Part shown: positions 48,258-56,959 of the stretch, in pieces
Numbering within the stretch: the stretch's first letter is position 1
How the letters are laid out: each line of letters starts with the position of its first letter
Assembly: GCF_016887565.1 (NCBI RefSeq)
Contig: NZ_CP069396.1
Coordinates: forward strand, 4,243,001 to 4,307,000
DNA length: 64,000 nt
Source: Archangium violaceum
GTDB lineage: Bacteria > Myxococcota > Myxococcia > Myxococcales > Myxococcaceae
Reading direction: 5' to 3'
The notes under the pieces: generated by a model
The model's input: the letters and a program-made list of their open reading frames with translations, nothing else
Databases searched by the model: none
Told to the model about the DNA's origin: nothing
Made by a program: the position numbers and the translations under genes

Positions 48258-49463
48258 TCACAGATAGCTCATCCAGGCGCTCTGGGTCCGGGCCTTGAGG
48301 CTCACGAACCAGCGGCAGGCGAACCACAGCGGAAGCGAAACGACCGCGGCCAGGGTCCAGAGCGAGGGAACGTTCGGGACGCTGAAGAGCGTCCCGTGCG
48401 TGGGACCGAAGAGGACGAGGGCCACGCGGTTGAGGCAGTGCAGCAGATAGAGGTGCAGCAGATAGAAGAACAGCGGGGCCGCGCCGAAGGTGGTGAGGAG
48501 TGCCAGGAGTCGCGACGGTAGACGTTCCAGCGTCGCGAGCAGCAGCGCCCCCATCCCCAGCGTCAGCAGCAGGAAATCCAGCGACGGCGGGTATTTGGTC
48601 AGGTTCAGGAAGGACAGCAGGGTGATGAGCGGCGTTGCTCCTGGCACCCAGGGGACGGGCTCTCCATACACATTGACCACCCGCAGGAGGAGGAAGAGCG
48701 TCAGCGCCGCCAGACCCAGGCAGTACAGCCTGAACCGGCGAGCCGCCGGGCTGAGCTGGCTGGAGAACCAAGGCCCCATCCCATGGCCCAACGCGATCAC
48801 TCCGATCCAGGGGAGGATCGGATAGGACGTGCGCGCACGGGCACCCCAGGGCAGCTCGATGAAGCCGCGCTCGTGGAGGATCGCCCACAAGGTGGCCGCC
48901 GGCGTCCCTGCCTCGAACTCGATGGGATCGAGCAGGTTGTGTCCGAAGACGATGGCCAGGCCCACGCCCATCAGCACGGGACCCGGCAACCACAAGAGCC
49001 CGGCCAGCGCGACCATCGACAGCCCGATGGCCCAGATGACCTGAAGGTAGTAGGTGGACGCCGGGAACGCGAACGTCCAGGCGAAGTTGATCAGCGTGAG
49101 CTCCAGCAGGACGAGGAACAGCCCGCGCTTCAGCAGGAACTCGGAGGCGGCGCGCCGTCCGCCCCGGCGCTGACCGTAGAGCCATGCCGAAAGCCCGGTC
49201 AGCGCGACGAATACCGGTGCGCAAAGGTGCGCGGTGAGCCGGGTGAAGAAGAGGCCGGGCGGCGTGGTCGCCACGTTGACTGGATCGCTGACCTGAGCGT
49301 GCAGGTAGAAGAACTCGCGCGCATGATCGACGAGCATCAGCAGCATGACGACGCCGCGCAGGGCGTCGATGGTGACGATCCGTCCTGCCCGCCCGCGCCC
49401 TTCCGCGGGTGCTCTCTCCGTCGGCTGCCCGTGCACCGGGGCGGCCTGCGCTTGCTGAACCAT
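48258..49463 (-). CDS. DUF1624/HGSNAT-like integral membrane protein
   Basis: 401 residues with about ten membrane helices. RIVTIDALRGVVMLLMLVDH near the start is the hallmark of DUF1624 and heparan-alpha-glucosaminide N-acetyltransferase-like membrane proteins (related to acyltransferase 3). The loop YPILPWIGVIALGHGMGPWF with the conserved Pro-Trp and the H-G is also typical, as is a C-terminal AAPLFFYLLHLYLLH. It probably transfers acyl groups across the membrane. ATG 49463 follows GGGAGCGA. It lies 145 bp after the KAS III-like gene on the same strand, so it may belong to that operon. Confidence 0.85.
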   Translation of the reverse strand: MVQQAQAAPVHGQPTERAPAEGRGRAGRIVTIDALRGVVMLLMLVDHAREFFYLHAQVSDPVNVATTPPGLFFTRLTAHLCAPVFVALTGLSAWLYGQRRGGRRAASEFLLKRGLFLVLLELTLINFAWTFAFPASTYYLQVIWAIGLSMVALAGLLWLPGPVLMGVGLAIVFGHNLLDPIEFEAGTPAATLWAILHERGFIELPWGARARTSYPILPWIGVIALGHGMGPWFSSQLSPAARRFRLYCLGLAALTLFLLLRVVNVYGEPVPWVPGATPLITLLSFLNLTKYPPSLDFLLLTLGMGALLLATLERLPSRLLALLTTFGAAPLFFYLLHLYLLHCLNRVALVLFGPTHGTLFSVPNVPSLWTLAAVVSLPLWFACRWFVSLKARTQSAWMSYL

Positions 49464-49607
49464 CTCCCTCGCTCCCGCTGGCACTGCTCTCTCCTTCCGC
49501 GGCAAGAGGCTGCAACAGTACATCAGTTGCGAATATGCCGAAGGAGCGCCAGGGGAGCACTGCTGAACGGGGCTATAAGAGCGCGGAGCCCTTGGCGCGC
49601 GGGAACG

Positions 49608-50660
49608 TCACCTCACGTCCTCGACTTCCGCCCAGCGCGGCCGGTGCAGGATCCGCACGGCCATGCACGCGATGTTCGCCCCCGGCCCGGTACCGAGCAG
49701 CAGGAGGTTGTCCCCCGCGTTCAGCTCGCCGGAGACGAGGAGGTGGTCCAGCGAGAGCACCTGGTCGCTGGCGCCGACGTGTCCGATGGTGCGGCCGTAC
49801 TCCCAGGTCAACCTGGACATGGGCAGTCCAAGCGGGACCGCGGCGCGCTCCCGCACCCGCTCCTCGGACCAGTTGACGAAGGCGACCCGGGTGATTGTGG
49901 ACATGTCCAGGCTCGCCTCCCGGAGGGTCTTGTCGACGACCTCCAGCAGGGTCCTGGCCATCGTCGTCGCCAGTTCTCGCGGGTCCGTGCCCGTGGTCGA
50001 GAACCACTGCTCCTTGGCCGTCGCGAGGTCGACCTTGGTGCCCAGGGACACCGCCGGCGGGAACAGGGGGGCCGATCCCCGGTGCCTCTCCTCGTACTGG
50101 GGCAGTGTCACCGAGTTGATCGACTCCAGGCGTGCGAAACCGGTGTTCCTGGTGAGCAGCAGCGCGCACGCACCGTCGCCGAACAGGGAGTGCGGGCTGG
50201 ACCGCCAGCGGTCGAACAGCGGGGAGTTGTAGTTGTCCGCCGCGGTGATCAGGGAGGCCGTGTGCTCCGGCGCCGCCATCAGGTGAGCCGCGGCCAGCTC
50301 GCAGGCGCTGAACAGGCCCATGCAGCCCTGCCGGACCTCCGCCGCGGTCGCCTGTCCGGCGCCGGTGTGCCGCTGGATGTAGAACTGGGGGCTCCAGCTG
50401 TGGGGTCCCTGGTACCAGGTGCTGACGTACAGGAGGAGGCTCAGCGCCGCCGGGTCCTGGCCGGCGCGACGCATCGCCTGCCTGCTCGCCCGGAGCGCCA
50501 TCTCCGGCGCGGGTAGTTCGCCCGCGATCGGGACTCCCGTGATGCCGTACCGCCTGGCCTCGGTCTCGCCCAGATGTCCCTGGGCCACGGCCCACTCGAC
50601 CGGCACCCGGTCGGGAAGGTGGACCCCGGTCGCACTGATGAACACGCCTGGTGTCTTCAT
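49608..50660 (-). CDS. KAS III-like acyltransferase (3-oxoacyl-ACP synthase III family)
   Basis: 350 residues with the thiolase fold. The nucleophile is Cys113 in VRQGCMGLFSACE. The FabH His position (usually in H-Q-A-N) reads FVNWSEERVRE with Asn263, and the FabH Asn position (N-x-G-N-T-x-A-S) reads YGRTIGHVGASD with His294, so the Cys-His-Asn triad seems rearranged, as in ChlB3/CerJ-type acyl transferases that make esters instead of C-C bonds (from memory). Its start overlaps the ligase stop by 4 bp. It probably uses an acyl thioester produced by the AMP ligase. Confidence 0.85.
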   Translation of the reverse strand: MKTPGVFISATGVHLPDRVPVEWAVAQGHLGETEARRYGITGVPIAGELPAPEMALRASRQAMRRAGQDPAALSLLLYVSTWYQGPHSWSPQFYIQRHTGAGQATAAEVRQGCMGLFSACELAAAHLMAAPEHTASLITAADNYNSPLFDRWRSSPHSLFGDGACALLLTRNTGFARLESINSVTLPQYEERHRGSAPLFPPAVSLGTKVDLATAKEQWFSTTGTDPRELATTMARTLLEVVDKTLREASLDMSTITRVAFVNWSEERVRERAAVPLGLPMSRLTWEYGRTIGHVGASDQVLSLDHLLVSGELNAGDNLLLLGTGPGANIACMAVRILHRPRWAEVEDVR

Positions 50661-52207
50661 GAGATGTCCCTGTCCGCCCAGTACGGTGCGCGCAGCTCCC
50701 GCTTGAGCACCTTGCCGGTGGGCGCCTTCGGCAACTCGGCGACGAACTCCACCGAGCGTGGTTTCTGGTAGGAGGCCAGGTGCTTGCGGGCGACGTCGAT
50801 GATGTCCTCCGCTGTCGCTGGCCGGTCCGGTCTGAGCACCACGAAGGCCTTCACCGACTCTCCCCACTGCTCGTCGGGCACCCCGATCACCGCGCATTCC
50901 AGTACGGCCGGGTGTCTGCCGATCGCCTCCTCCACCTCGACGCTGTAGATCTTCTCCCCACCCGAGATGATCATGTCCTTCAGTCGATCGACGATGTACA
51001 GGTAGCGCTCGTCGTCCCAGGTGGCCACATCGCCGGTCCGCATCCACCCGTCCCGGATGGTGGCCGCGGTCAGGTCCGGCCGCCGGAAGTAGCCGAGCAT
51101 GTTGGCCTCGCCGCGGACCACGATCTCGCCGGGAGTCCTGCCGTCGCGCGGCACGTCGTGGCCGTTCTCGTCGACGACCCGGATCCGGGTGCCGAAGCCC
51201 TCGCGGCCACAGGAGCGCAGCCGGTGCGGGTGGCGCCCCCGCAGCGCGTCGCGGTGGTCCTCCTGGGACAGGAACGACATGGTCGCTCCTTCGGTCTGCC
51301 CGTAGCCCTGGATCAACCCGCACGGGAAGGCCTCCGCCACCGCGCGCACGATCGCGCTGGGCATCGGGCCGCCGCCGTACTGGATGTTGCGCAGACTCGA
51401 CAGGTCGTAGGTGTCGAACCCCGGCACCGCCAGCATCCAGTTGAGCATCGTGGTGATGCCGAGGAACGCCGAGACCCGCTCCTGCTCGATGACCTCCAGC
51501 GCCTGCCGGGCGTCGAAGTTCATCAGCACCACGGGGCAGCCGTGGGCCAGGTAGTTCATCGAGAGCACCACGGGGATGTGGAACATCTGCCCGGTGAGCA
51601 GGTAGACGTCCGAGGGCACGATCCGCTCCGCCACCGTCTGGTTGAGCATCCCAGCGGCCGCACTGCGATGGGAGTGCACCACGCCCTTGGCCGCTCCGGT
51701 CGTGCCGCCGGTGTAGAGGATGAACCAGGGGTCGGTATCCTGAACCTGTTCGCTCCAGGGCGGCTCGGCATCCGGCGCCGAGGCGATGAGCTCCTCGTAG
51801 CTGCCATCCCCGGAGAGTCCACAGTGGAGCAGGCGCACCAGGTCGACCGTCCGGCCCAGGTCCTCGGCCACGTGCCGGAACTCGGCCGAGGCGACCAGGA
51901 CGGCGGGTTCGGCGTCGGCGACGAGTGTGCGCAGCGCCTCGGTGGACAGCCGCCAGTTCAGCGGCTGCAGCACCAGGCCCGCGCGGCCCACCGCGAAGTA
52001 GAGCTCCTGGTACTCGATGCTGTTGCGGCTGAGCACGGCCACCCGGTCACCGGAGCGCAGTCCCAGTGCCCGCAGGCCGTTGGCCAGCTTGCGCACCCGG
52101 GTGTCCAAGGTGGCCCAGTCGATGCGCCGCTGGTGGGTGATGTCGACCAGCGCGGTTCGCCGGGGCGTGAGGGCCGCCCACTTGGCGGGGATCATTCCGA
52201 GATTCAT
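50657..52207 (-). CDS. Acyl-CoA/acyl-ACP synthetase (AMP-dependent ligase)
   Basis: 516 residues of the ANL superfamily: FILYTGGTTGAAKGVVHSH (motif A3, about 163-180), GYGQTEGATM (A5), GWMRTGDVATWDDERYLYIV (A7) and the C-terminal catalytic Lys in PTGKVLKREL. The active-site order fits medium/long-chain acyl or aryl acid ligases. It lies between the SnoaL-like and KAS III-like genes, 10 bp after the former and with a 4-bp ATGA overlap to the latter, so the set acts as one pathway. Substrate unknown. Confidence 0.9.
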   Translation of the reverse strand: MNLGMIPAKWAALTPRRTALVDITHQRRIDWATLDTRVRKLANGLRALGLRSGDRVAVLSRNSIEYQELYFAVGRAGLVLQPLNWRLSTEALRTLVADAEPAVLVASAEFRHVAEDLGRTVDLVRLLHCGLSGDGSYEELIASAPDAEPPWSEQVQDTDPWFILYTGGTTGAAKGVVHSHRSAAAGMLNQTVAERIVPSDVYLLTGQMFHIPVVLSMNYLAHGCPVVLMNFDARQALEVIEQERVSAFLGITTMLNWMLAVPGFDTYDLSSLRNIQYGGGPMPSAIVRAVAEAFPCGLIQGYGQTEGATMSFLSQEDHRDALRGRHPHRLRSCGREGFGTRIRVVDENGHDVPRDGRTPGEIVVRGEANMLGYFRRPDLTAATIRDGWMRTGDVATWDDERYLYIVDRLKDMIISGGEKIYSVEVEEAIGRHPAVLECAVIGVPDEQWGESVKAFVVLRPDRPATAEDIIDVARKHLASYQKPRSVEFVAELPKAPTGKVLKRELRAPYWADRDIS

Positions 52208-52217
52208 CGAGAGGCCA

Positions 52218-52625
52218 TCAGTAGGGGAGGTCGAGCTCGATGTGCCGGGCGCGCAACCGCCAGGACTCCCCGGCCTGGACCACCTCGTCGGTGTAGGTCC
52301 CGGTGGACAGCACCTCGAGGCGCCCATCCCGCACCGAGAGCAGTGTCAGGTACGACCGCGCGGTGGCCGTGCCGGGACCGGAGGGGTCAACGACCAGGTT
52401 CGTGCACACGTGCCGCCTGCGGTCGTCCTGCGCCGCGGCGGAGTCCCGCATCAGGCGCATGATCTCCGTGTGTCCCCGGAACGGTCCGGCCAGGTCGCCG
52501 CCGGCGACTCGCAGGGTCAGCGACGCGTCCGGGGTGAAGCACTCGACGAGCGCGTCCCAGTCGCGGGTGTCGTAGGCCAACGCGTACCTCGCCACCAGGT
52601 CGGCGATGGACTCGCGAACGGACAT
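52218..52625 (-). CDS. SnoaL/NTF2-like protein
   Basis: 135 residues of the SnoaL-like (NTF2) cone fold: SIADLVARYALAYDTRDWDA, LVECFTPDASLTLR, GPFRGHTEIMRLMRD and TSTGTYTDEVVQAGESWRLR with RARHIELDLPY at the end. Such proteins are dehydratases, isomerases or oxygenase-like enzymes of polyketide and aromatic pathways. ATG 52625 has GGAGG 7 nt upstream; it overlaps the stop of the 37-codon ORF as TGATG. It is the second gene in the operon with the ligase and KAS III. Confidence 0.85.
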   Translation of the reverse strand: MSVRESIADLVARYALAYDTRDWDALVECFTPDASLTLRVAGGDLAGPFRGHTEIMRLMRDSAAAQDDRRRHVCTNLVVDPSGPGTATARSYLTLLSVRDGRLEVLSTGTYTDEVVQAGESWRLRARHIELDLPY

Positions 52626-52738
52626 CACGCCGCCTCCGAGAGCGGCGGCGTGTCGGCATGGCGCGGGAAGCCCAGCAGATTCTTGTTGTCCGTAAGCTTG
52701 ACGATGGACGGCAAGGTCTTGCCGATGCCTTTGGGCAT
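52625..52738 (-). CDS. Short ORF (37 residues) heading the SnoaL/ligase/KAS III operon
   Basis: ATG 52738 to TGA 52625-52627, encoding MPKGIGKTLPSIVKLTD, NKNLLGFPRHAD and a tail TPPLSEAA. Its stop overlaps the SnoaL start as TGATG, a strong coupling signal, and the codon choice is normal for the operon. The Shine-Dalgarno is weak (AACGAGAC). It could be a small structural or carrier peptide, a RiPP-like precursor or a leader peptide for translational control. I know no family. Coding status is likely but unproven. Confidence 0.5.
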   Translation of the reverse strand: MPKGIGKTLPSIVKLTDNKNLLGFPRHADTPPLSEAA

Positions 52739-52993
52739 GGTCTTGTCTCGTTTTCTGTTCCGGATGAGGCAGCCGCTATCTCTGTCGAGAGTAGGGGGTC
52801 ACACCTCGGAAAAGAACACTCGGAAGCCCATGAAAATACTCACCCGAAAGAGGGAGCGAGCGTTCACCGTCCCGGCGACAGCGGAGGAGCGTAGGTCCTA
52901 CGCCGCCTCCGCCTCGCGGGTGCCGTCCGCTACCACCAGGAGACGCTTCAGGCCGTCGCCGTTGGTGCCGCCTGAAACGTGCGAAACTCGAAG

Positions 52994-55030
52994 CTACCGA
53001 TCGCCCGTCCAGATGTTCCCGCCGCCGTCCTTGAACAAGAACGTCTCGGTGGAGACCTCGTCTTTCGAGAACAGGTTTCCGGAGTTTGCCCGTTGGCCAG
53101 TGATGCTCGAGTTCTTGATGGTGATCGAACCCGTGGTGGCGATCTTCCCGCTGAACGGGCTGGGCGGCGCCTTGTGCGAGTCATTGGCCACCATGCCCAG
53201 CTCGCCTGATTGGTTCATGACAATACGGACGCCGTCGAACTCGGTGTTCTCGATCCGCTGCCCTTGCGTGGTCTGAACCAGTACCCCGGAATAAACGGGG
53301 TCGATGATATCGATGTCTTTCAAACGGATGCCCTGAAAGCGGATGAAGGAGTACGGCTCGGCCGGAGAGTACGGGTTGGCGGCAAACAACCATACCGCGC
53401 CATACTTCCGCCGCGTGGTTTCGTCTCCCTGCACCCCGTCGTCGTCCCACCACATGCGGCCTCCACAGCGCTCAACCGTCATGTTCTGAAGGGTGGTGAG
53501 CCCGGAGAACTCGTGCTGGGGCGCGAACTCGTTATCCACGGTAATGCCCGGGTAGCGCAGGGTGTCGTAGACAACCGAGTCCTTGATCACGTTGTCGTGG
53601 CCGCCGTAAACCGCGAAACCGGCTGCCCGCCAGATCAGGCCCGCGGTGCAGCGCTCAATGACGTTGCCCTGGTTGGGGCCCTCGGGCTGGTGAACCCAGG
53701 GCGTGTCTTTGATGGGCGACTTGTCCCAGGTAATGGCGGACCACATGGCGAAGGCATCGTCGCCGTTGTTTCGCGCCGTGCAGTTCACGATCCGTGAGTT
53801 GGTGGTTCCGTTGCAGAAGTTGATGCCGTCCGCCAGGGTGTTGCGGAACCGACTGTCCTGCCACAGCATGTTGTTGCCGCCCTCGACCCAGCCACCCACG
53901 ATCATCCGCTCGATCCAGAGCCGCTTGAAGACCGCGTTGTTGTGCATGTAGCGGTCGAAGGCGCGCCCGATCCCGTCATGGCTGTCCCACGGCCAGTTGC
54001 CGAGATCGGCCGCGGCCTTGTTGTAGCGAGCCGCCCGGTTGCGCCAGGTTCCAAAGATGGCGAAATCCTGGAAGGTGATGTTGTCGCCGTTCAGACGGAA
54101 ACCGAACTCGTAGTTGTAGCCAACCTCCCGCGGGGGAGGAGGCACGAATCGCGTGTACCACATGCCGGCGCCCTGGACGGTCAGGCCGGCGGGAACGTAG
54201 ACCTTGGGGATCGCCGGATTCACGTGCGACATCACGTAATCGCCAGGCGGGAGGAAGATGCCAGGTTTGCCGCCGTTCACGGCGTCCTGAAGGGCCCGCA
54301 CCACCGCTGCTTCGGTGAATTCGCTCACGACGACGTAGTCCGCCGGGGCGGAGAGGGGCTCCGGCACGAGCTCGAGGTCCATGAAGTCGATGGTGACGGG
54401 GAGCCCCGCGGAGGCATCCGGCGAGATGATCTTCACCACATCGCCCTCGTTGATGGTTGCCCTGCCGTCGGTCGCCAGCAGCACGTGCGCCTCGTCGTAG
54501 ATGTGGTGCGCGGCGCTCCAAGGCAGCCGCAGGCCAAAATTCACGTCGTTGGTGCTCGGGTTCTGGGGGAGCTCGTCCACCTGCTGGCGCGGAAAGGCGT
54601 TGTGCGTCTCGGTGTTGTTCGGGCCGGTGTAGAGCCAGGCGAAATCCGAGTTCACCGTGAGCGTGGCGACCTTCGCGTCATTCACGTATACATCCAGATG
54701 GGCCTCTTTCTCGTCCGGCACGCTGTAGCGCACCACGACGGAGTTGGCCTTCACGCGGCTCGTCCACGCGACCGCGTCGGTGGGGCCATGCAGTGTCACC
54801 GCCTTGCGGCCCGATGCCTCGCCGGAGAGCGTGCCTTCCAGCCACGGGCCCGTGGTGGTCTGCTCGAGCGTGGCGCCACCGGAGGAAACGCCCGCCTCGG
54901 CCTCGTACTCGTCCCAGGGAACGGTGGCGCCGCGGGGGACGGGGGAGTCGCCAGGTTTGTCGTCAGGTTTGTCGCCGCAAGCAGCGAGCAGAAGGCACGC
55001 GCAGATAGACACGAGGATCGGACGAAGCAT
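52994..55030 (-). CDS. Right-handed beta-helix lipoprotein, GH87 (alpha-1,3-glucanase/mycodextranase)-like
   Basis: 678 residues. Lipoprotein signal with lipobox LLLAAC (Cys about 18). Residues about 30-260 contain a CBM35/CBM6-like carbohydrate-binding module starting WDEYEAEAG; residues about 270-678 are a parallel beta-helix with repeated N-x-x-x-x-N-x-V turns (ADGINFCNGTTNSRIVNC, ARNNGDDAFAMWS, GGHDNVIKDSVVYDT). The Asp in ADGIN and the DD in NNGDDA are where GH87 catalytic Asps are expected. It would cut alpha-1,3-glucan in fungal walls or biofilms, which suits a predatory soil bacterium. ATG 55030 follows AGGAGC. It stands alone. Confidence 0.7.
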   Translation of the reverse strand: MLRPILVSICACLLLAACGDKPDDKPGDSPVPRGATVPWDEYEAEAGVSSGGATLEQTTTGPWLEGTLSGEASGRKAVTLHGPTDAVAWTSRVKANSVVVRYSVPDEKEAHLDVYVNDAKVATLTVNSDFAWLYTGPNNTETHNAFPRQQVDELPQNPSTNDVNFGLRLPWSAAHHIYDEAHVLLATDGRATINEGDVVKIISPDASAGLPVTIDFMDLELVPEPLSAPADYVVVSEFTEAAVVRALQDAVNGGKPGIFLPPGDYVMSHVNPAIPKVYVPAGLTVQGAGMWYTRFVPPPPREVGYNYEFGFRLNGDNITFQDFAIFGTWRNRAARYNKAAADLGNWPWDSHDGIGRAFDRYMHNNAVFKRLWIERMIVGGWVEGGNNMLWQDSRFRNTLADGINFCNGTTNSRIVNCTARNNGDDAFAMWSAITWDKSPIKDTPWVHQPEGPNQGNVIERCTAGLIWRAAGFAVYGGHDNVIKDSVVYDTLRYPGITVDNEFAPQHEFSGLTTLQNMTVERCGGRMWWDDDGVQGDETTRRKYGAVWLFAANPYSPAEPYSFIRFQGIRLKDIDIIDPVYSGVLVQTTQGQRIENTEFDGVRIVMNQSGELGMVANDSHKAPPSPFSGKIATTGSITIKNSSITGQRANSGNLFSKDEVSTETFLFKDGGGNIWTGDR

Positions 55031-55290
55031 CGTTTGCTGGCTCCTCTTCGAGACGTGAAGCTTCGAACTATAGGAGGGATGGGGGGCCAGTGGTGGGTGG
55101 AGTGCTGGAGCAGAGAGGGAAGAGAGGGCTGCTGAGGGGATGCGCCAAGGGCCGCGCGTCAGGCCGGAGCAGAGGGCGTGCAACTCCGTGGGGCACACGT
55201 TGACCGAGGCCGCTCTCTTCAAGAGCGTTGACAAGGAATGCAGGCCGTCTCGCAAAGCGCTGGCATGGCGCACGGGGCTCGTTACTTCCA
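55031..55290. other. Intergenic region upstream of the beta-helix gene
   Basis: 260 bp without a credible gene, purine-rich around 55080-55140. It borders attachment scar copy 4 at 55291. Confidence 0.4.
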
Positions 55291-55319
55291 GTGGAGGCGG
55301 CGGGAATCGAACCCGCCGC
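55291..55319 (-). repeat. ssrA/tRNA-like attachment scar, copy 4
   Basis: GTGGAGGCGGCGGGAATCGA then ACCCGCCGC, identical to copy 2 over 29 bp. Preceded by GGGGCTCGTTACTTCCA, a weaker version of the conserved flank; no hairpin is evident here. Confidence 0.7.
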
Positions 55320-55348
55320 TCCCATCCCCGCAACAGGGCCTCCAGCCG

Positions 55349-55585
55349 TCACCACTCGCTCTGGCCGACGTCGCCCGCGCTGCACTTGGACGGCGCCACC
55401 TTCAGCACGTCCGCGCCCGTACGCCCACGGATGCTGGTGACGTACATGTCCTCGATGAAGGCCGGCGGCGCGGAGAGGTGCCCGCGAACTGGGCCCTCAT
55501 CAGGTAGCCCATCATGCGAGGGCTGTCGCTCCACCAAGCCGGCTCCTCGAAGAAGAACGTGGAGCGCTCGGGGCGAAGGTACCGC
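55349..55585 (-). pseudogene. Frameshifted 3' remnant of an unidentified gene beside attachment scar 4
   Basis: One frame reads RSTFFFEEPAWWSDSPRMM then GYLMRAQFAG; after a one-base shift near 55480-55490 a second frame continues LSAPPAFIEDMYVTSIRGRT, GADVLKVAPSKCSAGDVGQS and ends EW-stop at 55349. The two halves look like one protein end. I do not recognise the family and no start is present. It lies between the scar and the amidohydrolase, convergent with nothing; likely debris from an earlier insertion. Confidence 0.4.
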
Positions 55586-55610
55586 GGGGGCGCACGCTGC
55601 GCCTGACGCC

Positions 55611-56897
55611 TCACGGAGAGCCCGGCCTGGCCAGGGAGCTCGGCATCGGAGACAGTGGATAGACGATCTTCCCCTGCCTCAACACCAGGCGCACGTTGCC
55701 GAGCGCCTCGATGTCCCGGGACGGGTCTCCGTCGATGACCACCACATCCGCATCCAGTCCCGGAGCGAGCCGGCCGGTCCGCGCTTCCCGGCCGAACTGT
55801 TTCGCGGGGTTCGTCGTCAGGCTCGCCAGGATGTCGCGCAGCTCGAGCCCCGCCCCCCTCAGCAGTACGTACTCTCGCCGTGGATCGTCGTCGGTCATGT
55901 AGCCCACGTCCGTGCCGAAGAGGATGCGGCCTCCGAGCCGGGCGTGGTGGCGGACCTGCTCGGCCCCCACCTGGGTGAAGCGCTCGAGCACGGCGGGCGC
56001 CTCGTTGGCGCGCTTCAGCTCCCACTCGAACAGGGAGAGCGTCGGCACGAGCGCCACCTTCCGGCGCACCATGGCCTCGTGGAGAGCGTCCGGCAGCGGG
56101 CCGGCCATCGGCGCCGTGTGCACCACCACGTCCACGCCTCCCTCCACGGCCGCGCTCAGTCCCGCCGCGTTCGTCGGGTGCGCGAAGACGGGCTTGCCGT
56201 GCGCATGCGCTTCCTCGGTCACCGCCTGGACGATGGCGAGCGGCATCACCGGAAAGGGTTTGCGTTCCGTGAGGGAGCAGGTGAAGAGCTTGATGGCATC
56301 CGTGCCTCCCGCGAGCTGCTCCCTCACGAGCACCCTGGCCTGCTCCGGCGTCCGGAGCTCCGGCAGCTTCACCGGAACGTACCAAGGCGTGCCCTCCACC
56401 GTGACCAGTGGGGCTCCCGCGGTGATGATGCTGGGGCCGGCCAGCTCGCCGGCCTCGATGCGCCGCCTCAGGGCCAGCGTGGCCTCCGGGAACGAGCCGG
56501 TATCGACGACATGGACGAAGCCGTGGCGCAGCAGCATGTCCCGCAGGTGCTGCTCGAGCTCGGACGTGGGTAGGGCCGCCGCGTCCTGCCCCCACGGCTC
56601 GGTGAAGTGAACATGGCTGTTCCAGAATCCGGCCAACAGTGTCTGGCCCGAGGTGTCGAGGACGGTCGCCCCCGCTGGAATCTCCACCTCCGACCGGGGC
56701 CCCACCGCGGAGATCCGCCCCGAGGAGATCAGCACGACTCCTTCTGGGATGGGAGTTGCGTCCGGGGACGGGTAGACCGTGCCCCCAACGAGTGCCAGGG
56801 TGGGTAGTCCCGGGTCCGTGACCCTCCCAGAGCTGGCTGGCGTCCTGCACCCCAGGAGGCCCAACACTCCGGCGACGAACAACACCTTCCAATCCAT
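55611..56897 (-). CDS. Amidohydrolase family lipoprotein
   Basis: 428 residues. Lipoprotein signal with lipobox GLLGC (Cys17). The imidazolonepropionase/prolidase-like amidohydrolase fold has LLAGFWNSHVHFTEPW (the H-x-H metal site), DAIKLFTCSL (the Lys bridging position), HGKPVFAHPTNAAG (third His), VVVHTAPM (fourth His) and ILFGTDVGYM (the metal Asp), then LTTNPAKQFG, GRLAPGLDADVVVIDGDP. All metal ligands are present, so it should be an active periplasmic or outer-membrane hydrolase, perhaps on cyclic amides or dipeptides. Single gene, bracketed by attachment scars 4 and 5. Confidence 0.9.
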   Translation of the reverse strand: MDWKVLFVAGVLGLLGCRTPASSGRVTDPGLPTLALVGGTVYPSPDATPIPEGVVLISSGRISAVGPRSEVEIPAGATVLDTSGQTLLAGFWNSHVHFTEPWGQDAAALPTSELEQHLRDMLLRHGFVHVVDTGSFPEATLALRRRIEAGELAGPSIITAGAPLVTVEGTPWYVPVKLPELRTPEQARVLVREQLAGGTDAIKLFTCSLTERKPFPVMPLAIVQAVTEEAHAHGKPVFAHPTNAAGLSAAVEGGVDVVVHTAPMAGPLPDALHEAMVRRKVALVPTLSLFEWELKRANEAPAVLERFTQVGAEQVRHHARLGGRILFGTDVGYMTDDDPRREYVLLRGAGLELRDILASLTTNPAKQFGREARTGRLAPGLDADVVVIDGDPSRDIEALGNVRLVLRQGKIVYPLSPMPSSLARPGSP

Positions 56898-56959
56898 GCG
56901 CTCTTTCCTTCCGAGGTCGATGCTCCCTCCTCCCTACGTCCACGGGAGCGGGTCATTTC

